From Leishmania infantum JPCM5 (Eukaryota; Euglenozoa; Kinetoplastea; Trypanosomatida; Trypanosomatidae): DNA of 64,000 bases. Below are positions 19,055 through 27,694 of this stretch, one piece after another; the first letter of the stretch is position 1; each line of letters opens with the position of its first letter. Location of the stretch: contig NC_009397.2 of NCBI RefSeq assembly GCF_000002875.2, positions 126,501 to 190,500 of the forward strand, given 5' to 3'. Both the position numbers and the translations under genes were made by a program. The notes below the pieces were generated by a model. The model saw only the letters and a program-made list of their open reading frames with translations. It ran no database searches and was not told the DNA's origin.

Positions 19055-21664
19055 GTGCCTCAGTGAACAGCATGCGTAGGTCAGAGAGAGAGAGCGTGAG
19101 GAGGTGGAGAACGAGAGAGGTACTGCGTGTGGTGTGCTGACACAGTGACGGCTGCAGATACAGAGAGACACACGCGCGTGCCTATTCGCAAGCAGCTCGG
19201 CCTTTCCCTTGTGGGCGCCTTCTTATACCCCCTTTTCTTTCTCCTCTTGTGTGTGTTACTTTTTTTTATTGTTGACTTCTCCCTTGACCGTACGCGCATC
19301 GCTCTGTTTCGCTGGCTGCAGCGTCCGCGCGATGAGTGGCCTCGGACTGTGATTCTCATTGCCCGCGCGCCCCTCCTTCTTTTCACACACACACACACAA
19401 TAACAGATGAAGAGCGCTGGTGTCGAGGGGGGAGGAGCCTGCATGATTCGATCCACACCACGTGACATCTGCCACCGGTACCGTGATTTCTCTGCGAACC
19501 GGCTGCGGTCAGGCGGTAGGAAGGGTGAGGTGGGGTGGGGGCGTCAAGTGAGCCTCCCCTTCCCGTGTCTCTCTTCCTGCTGCTGCCTCTCCCTTTCTCT
19601 CTCTAGCACTGCGACTTCGTTGTTGCGGGCGCACGTGTGTACAGGCGTATGGGAGAGATCTCCCCCTCCTTGTCTCCTTATCTTACCAGAGTCGGCGCTG
19701 ATGAGTTCATTTGTTTGCTTCCTCTTCAATTTTCCTTTCGGCACGGCAGACGCTTGCCGCCTCCGCCCTCGAGCGCAGGACCCTGGACGCGGCCCGCTGG
19801 GATCAAGACATGCAGTGCAGCCAGGTCCGTGCGGAGTCCGCCGCGCAGCGCGTACCCGACGAGGAGGCGAGGAAGGGCAGGAAGAGCTTGATAGGCGCAT
19901 GACCCGATTCGGTGGCAGGACGGCTTGCCCCATGACGGCCAGGCGTTAGCGGCAGTGCCGCGGCGGCAGGTGATCGGTGGCTGTGTGGTTGTGCATGCGT
20001 ATCCGTTTGCTGGCTTGTTCGCGGGTGGAATACGGACGCGTTGGACCGCTGAAACAATGCTTGCATTTCTGTTACCCCCCCTCGCTTCTGTTCCTCCGTT
20101 CCTCGTACTTCGCAGGTGCGACGTGTTTGTTGGACTGCATGGACGGCTCGGCTAATCGATGGCGATACTCCGCCCTCTTGTACACCGTCTCTCGTCTCTG
20201 CTCGAGCTCCCTCTTTGTGATTTATCCTACTGCGTCGAGCCCAACTCCAGCCAGAGCACCGACGCACACACATGGCCAGACCCACAGACTTCTGCAGCTC
20301 CTTGTTTTTTGTTTTTTTTCAGAGAGGCGCCTCTACACCAGCATAGGCGCACACGTTCTCCACACACACGCACAATGGAAAACAGAAAACGAAGCTGGAC
20401 TCGAAAAGCGTTCACACACACACACACGCACACACACAGGCACACGTGCATCAATGACGGTATTAAACTCGTTCATATCGATGAGTGCGCGCCGTCAACT
20501 CTCTTCCTCCCCACCCCTCTCGTCCTTCCCTTGTGTCGGCGTCGGGGAGCAGTTGAGCCTCTCGGGTGATGGTTGATAGTCGAGGGGAACACAACGCATC
20601 ATCTGCATTATCACCGCTGTATGTAGATATGAATATAATATAGTTATCGATTTCTATAGATTCCGGATGCTATCGTCTTTTCCTCTTTTCGTTGCAGAAA
20701 GTGAAGGGGCAGGCTCGTCAGTGTCAGCCTTCCTCGACGAACGGGCACCTACGCACGTGGGGGCCCACTGGCCTGCTTGCGTTTTCGCATCTGCAGCAGC
20801 GGCATTAAGGGTCGCGATGTTTATTGCTCATGAGATGCACGCACGTGAGGGGTGCTTGCTTCCCCGAGACTCACACGCATACATCCATGTTCCGGTAGTG
20901 CACGTGTTTTCCGTTCCCTCTTGGTCAGGGGCTCTCCTCCCTCTCTCCTAAGGCCGGACCAGGCGAGACTCGATAGGCCGAAGAGGGTGTGAGAGAGAGC
21001 GGCTTCCCACACACGCCCATGTCGTAAGCAGCCATGCACAGGCTAAGCAGACACATATGATGTGTGTGCTGAACGCAGCTTCTTATCCGTGGACAGACAT
21101 GAACGTGTTGCGCGCGCGTAACTTCCGCCCTCGCATTCACCCGCGTCGATTTCCGTTTCGCGGAACAGAGATGGCAGAGGACTTATCCAGCTTGGCTTCC
21201 ACGCATACCATTGCATGGCACGCGTGTGACACGTGGTGTAGAAAGCCAATATCATCGCCCATGCCCGGCTTCTCTCCTGCAAAACTTCCTCTCCTCGGAC
21301 GCTGCAGCACCGGAGTTTCTCTGGCGCGAGATTATATATATATATATAACCCAAGTGCGTTTTGCCCTATCACGCATGGGATAGGCTACGCAAGTATTCT
21401 CATATATTCATACATCAACTCCATAGAGGCACAGACGCACATTCCTACAGTCCCTCGATACAAGGCCACCGTTGCACACCTTCGAGTGGGCAGAGACGCC
21501 GCCACGGATGGTTTTCCCTCTTGGCCGCTCTCTTCCTTCTGCTTCGCTCCTCCGCTGTATCACTTCAAAACAACAATAAACACACGCACACGCTACAGGC
21601 TGCTCGACCACAGTTTTCCGCACCTGGCAAGGTAGAGGAGCACCTGGATGCCACCGCCGTCGTC
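19055..21664 (+). promoter_or_regulatory. Long intergenic region with several splice-like sites
   Basis: 2.6 kb without a firm gene. CAG sites behind pyrimidine tracts occur at 19320-19322, 19747-19749 and 20113-20115. An AT-rich patch spans about 20605-20665, and (TA)n lies at about 21333-21348. The likely acceptor for the next gene is AG 21597-21598 after a tract at 21512-21555. A coding-like patch at 19750-19902 is listed separately. The number of acceptor-like sites suggests a decayed gene or non-coding transcripts. Confidence 0.4.
19750..19902 (+). other. Coding-like patch without an upstream start codon
   Basis: Directly after CAG 19747-19749, about 50 codons run open to TGA 19900-19902 with strong G/C bias at third positions and a helix-like product (containing SALERRTLDAARWDQDMQ). 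The only in-frame ATG is at 19810 and would give 30 residues. It could be a gene remnant, a micro-gene or chance. No homolog is recognised. Confidence 0.25.
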
Positions 21665-24600
21665 ATGAACTTCGAGGATCCGTTTGCGAATGACCTCAGT
21701 CGGGTTCGCAGCGCCGTAGCCAGTCTAGGGCGGCCCTCCTCGCCATCCTCGCTATCGGTCTCCGGCGGACTTGCTGGGGGCCCGAGAGGAAGCCCCAGCG
21801 CAGCTTCACCTGTGCTCTCGTCCGGTATGAGCGCCGACAGCTCTGTCGGACTCGGTGCGACGCCCCTCAAATCGGCGTTTCTCTCTAGCGGGGCGACGTC
21901 GGTGTGGGGACCCTCTCCGACTTCCGCCCCAGTAGCCGGGCGACGGGCTCGTGTAGAGCCCAACGCTACCGGCGCTTCTCTAGGGCCTCCTGCGGCGGGT
22001 GGAACCTCCGCCAGCTCCGCCATTCAAGCTGCTTCTCCCAGCGGCGCCGAGGCACCGGCTGCCTCGGCGCTATCGTGGCTGGAGGAGATGGACTCGTCAC
22101 CGCCACCAGCGGCATCTGCAACAGTCACGCCAAGCCCATTCAGTGCACCACCACCACCCCGGCCAGCAGGGCAGGCTCTTTCCTTGTCGTCATCCATTCC
22201 GCCCTTCCTCATGACTGACGTGGTCCAGGAGCAGTCGCCATCCTTTCTGGACTTTGCCTCTACCGGTGCTTCCTCTGCTGGCGGTCCGGTGCATTCGCTG
22301 CCGCCAAGGGGTGCGCCTGCTGCAGCGGCGAGATTGCCCACTAACACGGGTGGTGCCGCCGCCGACGCCGCCGATGCCGCAGGCATAGAGGAATGCAAGA
22401 AGAAAGAGATTCGCGATCTCTACGCCACCCTCGATGCCCTGGACGTGGAGCAGGGGCGGCTGGAGGAGAGTGTTGGCGACCGCCAAGTGAGGGAGGAAAC
22501 GGAGCTGTTGGCGCTAGAGACGAGTGTGCTGGTGAAGACGACCGAGCTCGAGGAGAAAGAGCAGGAGTTGGCGTCGAGGCGCGCAGAGCTGGAGCGGTAC
22601 ACGGTGGAGCGGCTCGAAGCCCTCGCGAGTCGGTATGCGAAGGAAATGGAGGCACAGGCCGCGGAGGTGCGCAGCCTCGATGGGGCGCGTTTGGAAAAGC
22701 AGTTGCAACACATATGTGACATGAGGTCGGCCACCGAGCAGACGGTGCGCGAATTGCGAGAGCGAGCCGCGCTCGTGCTCGAGATGCAACCTTACAGTGA
22801 AGCTGGTGTGCGTCTTGCCCTTTTCTCTACCAACTCCAACGTTGCAGTGCCGCCGACAGGCGACGCAGACTCGCCCAGCCCTACAGCCGGCGCTGCCGGC
22901 GCCTCGTCAGCTGAGCCGTCCTCTACAGAACTAGGGAGCGCCTTGCAGCGGGCAGTGATGGTACTGCGCGGCTACTGCGACAAGCGCCTGCGCCACACGC
23001 GCGATAACCTTGTCGACTACGTGCACACCAGCACGCTTGATGCGGCCCACTCGGTCCGGCGAGGGCGAGAGCAAGCGTGGATGCAGGATGCGGTGCAGCA
23101 CAAGCAAGTCTTCAGCCGCTATATGGTGGATATGATGCAGCGGTACATGGCCTTTTACAAGGAGCGGGCGGTCGTCAAGCAGGACAACATTGCAGCGCTG
23201 CAGGCGGATGTGCGTCGGATGGCTGCGCAGCTGCGCGGCCACGCCGCAGAGCGGCTGCAACAGCTGCTGAGAGATGTGACGGCCAGGATCACACTCTCCA
23301 CGCAGCGCCACACGCAGGCAGCCGAGGAGGCGCGCGCGCTTCTGCAGAAAAAGGCGAACACCATTGTGGAGGGCGACATGGCGATGGCGGACGCGCAGCA
23401 CCGGGAGCTGGAGGGCCGCCTGCTTGCGGAGGCCAACGCACGCCGTCAGCGTCACCACGCCGAGGAAGAATCGCTGACGGAGCAGCTGCAGCGATTGCGC
23501 CGCTCAGGCGAGGCGGCCAACCGAAACGCCTTTCAGGCAATCCGTGATGCCGCCAGCGCGACCAGCAGCCAGCACGCACAACCCCTCCGGGAGGAGGTTC
23601 TGGCGTTGAAGACGCGCTTGGTGGAGCGTCTACGCGGCGGTGCGTCAGGGGTGGCCGCCGCGTGTAGTGCAGCTCGCATGCATGCCGAAGAGCTTACGCG
23701 CGTTTTACGCAGCACCATGGCGCAGGAGGCAGCGCGCCAGCAGGGTGCGTCCCTCCTGCGCCAGCAGTGCGACGAGCTGCGGCGTGGCTTGACGTCTCTA
23801 TGCACGGAGGCTGTGGAGCGACTACAGCAGACGCGCTGTGCACAGCACGCACACCAGGCCCGCATCGACGCCTTGGCGAAGTCGTGGGAGGCGGCGCACC
23901 GTCAGAACCTTGCTGCGGCGTGCTCGCTGATTCTTCCCGTGTCCAGCAGTACTCCTGGCACCGCGGACGCCCAGTATGTGTCGGAAACCTACGCCGCACC
24001 ACAGGATGTCGTGTCCGCTGCCTTGCTTGATGTCCTGCAGGACAAGCTGCGTGCCCGCGATGACAAGCGACGCTCTCTGCTTGCATCGCGGCGGCAGTGC
24101 ACCGCTGCGTCTCTCTCCAGGCTGGAGGAGGTACGCGACGCGCAGGCGACGCTGCAGGACAGGTGTGCTGAGCTGTGGTCAGCGGCGCAGACGCAAGCGA
24201 CCCAGCAGCGTATCACCCAGGAGATGGAGGTGGAGGTGGAGAAGGGGCTCATCACGGTGGCGGCTGAGCAGCGAGTGGCCGATCGGGACCGCCGTGTAAT
24301 GGCGCGGAGGTCTCGCCGCATCGCAGAACTGACGTCCAGTCTGCGCCACGAGCCACCGCAGCATCTTCTGTGCAGCTTGCTTTCCCCGCCACTGCAAGAG
24401 GTGGTGACGACCCATCTGGCGCGCGCACACCCGCTGGGAACCGTTGACATCAACGCCATTCCCAAGGTGGCGAGCAGCAACAATACCTTTACTGCCGTGC
24501 ATGCCTCTAACAACGCAGCCACCACGGTCAAGAAGAGCTCCGCGGAAGTGTCTTCATCGTCTTCGTCGTCTTCTCCGGCGTCAGGGGTGTTTCAAGTGAA

Positions 24601-25372
24601 ACGCGGAGAGGAAGCGCCGGTGACACCCCAGAAGATGTGTTGTACCCCCAACACTGCTGAACCCAGTTATGCTACAGACACACATCCGTGGTCCTCTGCA
24701 CCGCTGAGAGCAGAGCAGCGACTTTTGCATGCCGGCACTGGCGAGAGTCGTGACGTGTCGCCTGCCGCCCGAGGGTCACAACAAGGACGCCCACAGTCTG
24801 ACAGCGTGCCTACGGCGCATCACGGCATGTGTAATGAGGCTGCTGCGAAAGTGTTGACCTCCTCGCAAGGAGCGCAGCAGGTGGACACGACAAGGGTGTA
24901 TCGTCGCTCCGCGGACATGACCGTCGAAGCTGAGGGCGATGCTTACTCCCGTGACTTGGATCCTCGCAACTCCGGATCGCGGAGAGCCGCTGCAGACGAG
25001 AAGCAGCGCGGAGGATCATGGTCTCGCGATGCATCGCTTCCGCCTGTGTCGAGTACGTGGGCAGCGGACTCGGACACAACCCCGCCCGCTCGCACCTGCG
25101 CGACGATTACATCACCGGCTGTGCTTCCAGCACAGCCGCAGCGGCAGCAGTCTCTGCAGGCCCTTCACACTCTACGTGAACCGACCGTCTCACAGCCGAC
25201 ATGGTCCACGCTGGAGGAGTACCGAAGCAGCAGTGTTGACGTTCCCAACCGGGCCGCGGCAGGTACGTCCGCCACCTTCAACTTCACAGCGACCGGGAGC
25301 CTGGACGACTGGAGCGACTTTCTTGCCTTGCTGTCCTTCACCGACTCCCCGGCCTCTTCTATCACCTCGTAG
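21665..25372 (+). CDS. Large coiled-coil protein
   Basis: 1235 residues from ATG 21665 (MNFEDPFANDL). The frame is open further upstream but crosses the splice tract, so this ATG is preferred. Residues 1-240 are Ser/Ala/Pro/Gly-rich and probably disordered. Residues ~244-890 form a long, almost continuous coiled coil rich in Arg, Gln, Glu and Ala. Residues ~895-1235 are again low in complexity, with Ser runs, and end in an acidic/aromatic patch (LDDWSDFLALLSF). The build is that of a basal-body, flagellar or cytoskeletal scaffold. The EDPFA start and long coil faintly recall FBF1-type transition-fibre proteins, but this is weak. No enzymatic motif seen. Confidence 0.8.
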   Translation: MNFEDPFANDLSRVRSAVASLGRPSSPSSLSVSGGLAGGPRGSPSAASPVLSSGMSADSSVGLGATPLKSAFLSSGATSVWGPSPTSAPVAGRRARVEPNATGASLGPPAAGGTSASSAIQAASPSGAEAPAASALSWLEEMDSSPPPAASATVTPSPFSAPPPPRPAGQALSLSSSIPPFLMTDVVQEQSPSFLDFASTGASSAGGPVHSLPPRGAPAAAARLPTNTGGAAADAADAAGIEECKKKEIRDLYATLDALDVEQGRLEESVGDRQVREETELLALETSVLVKTTELEEKEQELASRRAELERYTVERLEALASRYAKEMEAQAAEVRSLDGARLEKQLQHICDMRSATEQTVRELRERAALVLEMQPYSEAGVRLALFSTNSNVAVPPTGDADSPSPTAGAAGASSAEPSSTELGSALQRAVMVLRGYCDKRLRHTRDNLVDYVHTSTLDAAHSVRRGREQAWMQDAVQHKQVFSRYMVDMMQRYMAFYKERAVVKQDNIAALQADVRRMAAQLRGHAAERLQQLLRDVTARITLSTQRHTQAAEEARALLQKKANTIVEGDMAMADAQHRELEGRLLAEANARRQRHHAEEESLTEQLQRLRRSGEAANRNAFQAIRDAASATSSQHAQPLREEVLALKTRLVERLRGGASGVAAACSAARMHAEELTRVLRSTMAQEAARQQGASLLRQQCDELRRGLTSLCTEAVERLQQTRCAQHAHQARIDALAKSWEAAHRQNLAAACSLILPVSSSTPGTADAQYVSETYAAPQDVVSAALLDVLQDKLRARDDKRRSLLASRRQCTAASLSRLEEVRDAQATLQDRCAELWSAAQTQATQQRITQEMEVEVEKGLITVAAEQRVADRDRRVMARRSRRIAELTSSLRHEPPQHLLCSLLSPPLQEVVTTHLARAHPLGTVDINAIPKVASSNNTFTAVHASNNAATTVKKSSAEVSSSSSSSSPASGVFQVKRGEEAPVTPQKMCCTPNTAEPSYATDTHPWSSAPLRAEQRLLHAGTGESRDVSPAARGSQQGRPQSDSVPTAHHGMCNEAAAKVLTSSQGAQQVDTTRVYRRSADMTVEAEGDAYSRDLDPRNSGSRRAAADEKQRGGSWSRDASLPPVSSTWAADSDTTPPARTCATITSPAVLPAQPQRQQSLQALHTLREPTVSQPTWSTLEEYRSSSVDVPNRAAAGTSATFNFTATGSLDDWSDFLALLSFTDSPASSITS

Positions 25373-26211
25373 GGCACGACAAGTGGCAGCGACACGCACA
25401 TCCACACAGCCACTAAAAGACAACCGCTTGTAAGGCTGCAGCATACCTGCCTTCCTTGCCTTGCCTGCCTGTGCGTGCGTGTGTGTGGGCTGTATCAGCT
25501 GCGCATCTTCCTCTTTCGCTGCGAATAGAAGGCGCGCCAAACCAGGTGAAGCCCGTCAAGCGCAGCTCTGTTTGAGAGCAGCTGACCATTTTGTAACACA
25601 GCCGTCGCGGTTGCTCGCCAAACACACTGTGTGTGCTCACTCTCCCTTCCTCCACCCCCCCCCCCCCCCCGTCGCTCCGTCACGGTCGAATGTGCGTGGA
25701 CTTGTGCGGGGTTGACCTCTGCTGACCTACACGCCCTCATCCCTCTCCTTGCTGGCCTCCTTTCTTTCTCACGTGTACACGCGCACGTTTATACACACAC
25801 AAACCTGCACGGCTCAACGGCTCGGCACAGTTTGCGCGAGTACGTGAGGGCGAGGGTGGGTGGCGGTAGCGAAGGGGAAAACACAGACTTTCGATCTCGC
25901 TTCCTTCTCTTTCGCTTTTCTCCGCGTTTTCGCGGGCTCGTTCGCCTTTCCTGCCCCCGAAGAAGGGTCAGCCACAGGAAGAGCGTGGGGGAGGCGCACG
26001 CGCACAGGGCTGTGCGCGTGCACTTCTTTTGGACACCAGCAGTGTTGCCTATACCACCCTCTCTCTGTTCAGGTGGCCCCCTAACACTCCCCCACCCTTC
26101 TCCTTGCTACAGGCCCATCGGCTGCCGGGCAGGGGAGCATTCCACGCGTGCAACAAGCGGTTTTACACACACACACACACACACATCCCCCCTCCTCCCC
26201 TTAGGCACAAG
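25373..26211 (+). promoter_or_regulatory. Intergenic region with poly-C run, hairpin and splice tract
   Basis: It contains a 16-base C run (25655-25670), a perfect 12-bp inverted repeat (25996-26021), a CA repeat (about 26166-26185) and a C/T tract ending in AG 26203-26204. If that AG is used, the next message has only a 7-nt leader beyond the spliced leader. No gene seen. Confidence 0.45.
25996..26021 (+). other. Perfect 12-bp inverted repeat
   Basis: GCACGCGCACAG (25996-26007) and CTGTGCGCGTGC (26010-26021) are exact reverse complements separated by GG. As RNA the form is an 11-bp stem with a 4-nt loop. It lies about 190 nt before the next start codon and upstream of the predicted acceptor. 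Confidence 0.7.
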
Positions 26212-26808
26212 ATGCAGACGCCAGCGGCCGCTAACACGAGCGCCAGCCCGGCCCCCGTCCTGAACAACAAGTCAACTGGACGAAGTATTTCGTACGAGGA
26301 AATCTACAAGGCCGCCAAGTGCAGTGTGCTAACGGACTTCTATCGCGAGAAGCGCTATCTTGATCTGCGCCGCCGCATCGCAGAGAGAGGCGAGGACGTG
26401 CAGCTGATTCCCGTAGCCTCTGGCGCTGATGCGACCTCGCCGGCACTGGTGCGGGCGAGCACCTCGCGCCTGCTGAAGGAGCACGGCAGCGCGTCGTGGA
26501 GTGCTTCCCTCTACCAGTCCGGCGTATACGGACTGACAGGCATTAGCTCCATTTGCACGGCGATCGCGCTCTACCTCGGCATCTATCAGAATCGGCTTGT
26601 CCTACCCGTTGTTCCCATGGGGGTTGCGGCGACGTGGCGCCTGTGGGGGGTGCTCGAGGATGTCTGGAACGAGCAACGCTACATCGACAACGCGGCGAAG
26701 ATGCGGGATGAGCGGCAAGGCAACCCGCTGAACGCCGTCGTGAAGCGACGTCGCAAGCTGGACGCGACTGCAAAGGAAGGGTCACCCGCCGCAGAATTGA
26801 TGGAGTAG
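26212..26808 (+). CDS. Small protein with two transmembrane segments
   Basis: 198 residues from ATG 26212, just downstream of a CTCCCCTTAG acceptor. The N-terminal ~95 residues are soluble and mixed-charge (YEEIYKAAKCSVLTDFYREK). Two hydrophobic segments follow at about 110-128 and 133-148, joined by a short loop (YQNRLVLP) that makes a hairpin in the membrane. The C-terminus is basic (VVKRRRKLDA). I do not recognise the family. The two-helix hairpin with a basic flank would suit an inner-mitochondrial-membrane or ER protein. The frame extends upstream of 26212 without an ATG and is treated as untranslated. Confidence 0.7.
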   Translation: MQTPAAANTSASPAPVLNNKSTGRSISYEEIYKAAKCSVLTDFYREKRYLDLRRRIAERGEDVQLIPVASGADATSPALVRASTSRLLKEHGSASWSASLYQSGVYGLTGISSICTAIALYLGIYQNRLVLPVVPMGVAATWRLWGVLEDVWNEQRYIDNAAKMRDERQGNPLNAVVKRRRKLDATAKEGSPAAELME

Positions 26809-27694
26809 AACAGCAGCAGCCGGGACAGGGGGCTGCTGGGGAGAGACATTTGCGGACTTGTGTGTGTGGCTCTTGTTGTTGTCTTACATCGATTCTGAAT
26901 GTCTGCGTAGCTGCGTGTGCCCTCCTTGTCGGTCATGTGTGCGCGCCTTCAGGCACAGAGGCGCGTGCTTTTCCATCTGCGCCTCCCTGGGGCCAGAGCA
27001 AGAGCGCGTGTCATTCGCTTACACACCTATATATACCTATATATACCTATATCGAAACGGATAGTCATGCGCACCGATTGACCATCCATTCGCTGCCTCC
27101 TCATCTGTTTTTTTTTTTCGTGTGTGTGGCGTTGTGGCGGCAAGGCTGTACCCCGAGCATGTCATGTGCTCCTTCCGCCACCACCATCACCAAGACGGAA
27201 CGCCTGCGCCGGCGTGTTATGGTTTCGGCACCCCGTCCCCCCGTGTCGGCTGACCTGAGCGTAGATTAGGGGGTGCTCAGATGCGTCCCACACACTTTGT
27301 CGATCATTCCCACTCTCTCTCTCTTCTTCTTCTTCTCTCTCCATGCGTGCACACATATGTGCGTGCGTGTGTGCGTGCGTGTGTGCGTGCGTGTGGCCCC
27401 GTGCACGTAATGTTGGTGGGTGGTGGTGGTTAGGTGTGGCTAGGGTTGTTTTCTGAGGAAGTAGGTTGCAGGACGTGCTTTACGCTGCTCGCAGGGCGTC
27501 CTCCTCCTTGTCTCTCTCTATTCTGTTGTTGCTTTCGTTTTTTTTTTTTTAGTTTCGTTCCGTGAACCGCCAGCTGCACAGAGCAGTCGCGCTTCGGTAC
27601 AAGGAGGGAGGTGGCTCTCGGGGGACCCACCCACCCGCACCTTCATTCACCACACTTTCGCGTACGTAGCCGCATACACACAGACTCTGACATA
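26809..27694 (+). promoter_or_regulatory. Intergenic region with two splice-acceptor candidates
   Basis: A 10-bp A/T tandem (about 27025-27052) is followed by a T-rich tract (27100-27120) and AG 27143-27144. A 12-bp GTGCGTGCGTGT tandem of about three copies (27357-27394) precedes a second, textbook T-tract with AG 27551-27552, the likely acceptor for the AlgH gene (142-nt 5' UTR). The first acceptor opens onto a 36-codon frame listed separately. Confidence 0.5.
27159..27269 (+). CDS. Candidate 36-residue small ORF
   Basis: ATG 27159 lies 14 nt after a possible splice acceptor (AG 27143-27144) behind a run of T. The frame encodes 36 residues, with a basic centre (TKTERLRRRVM), ending at TAG 27267-27269. 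A separate strong acceptor follows at 27552, so this stretch could belong to its own short message or to the 3' UTR of the preceding gene. No homolog is recognised, and it may well be untranslated. Confidence 0.2.
   Translation: MSCAPSATTITKTERLRRRVMVSAPRPPVSADLSVD

Noticed and set aside
19407..19949. 180-codon frame from ATG 19407
   Set aside because: It runs through a pyrimidine tract and another acceptor, and the composition is low-complexity. The alternative frame after 19749 looks more coding-like.
26941..27020. Possible remnant of a SIDER-type retroposon in the intergenic DNA
   Set aside because: I had only a vague resemblance from memory, and no second copy or target-site duplication is visible in the window.
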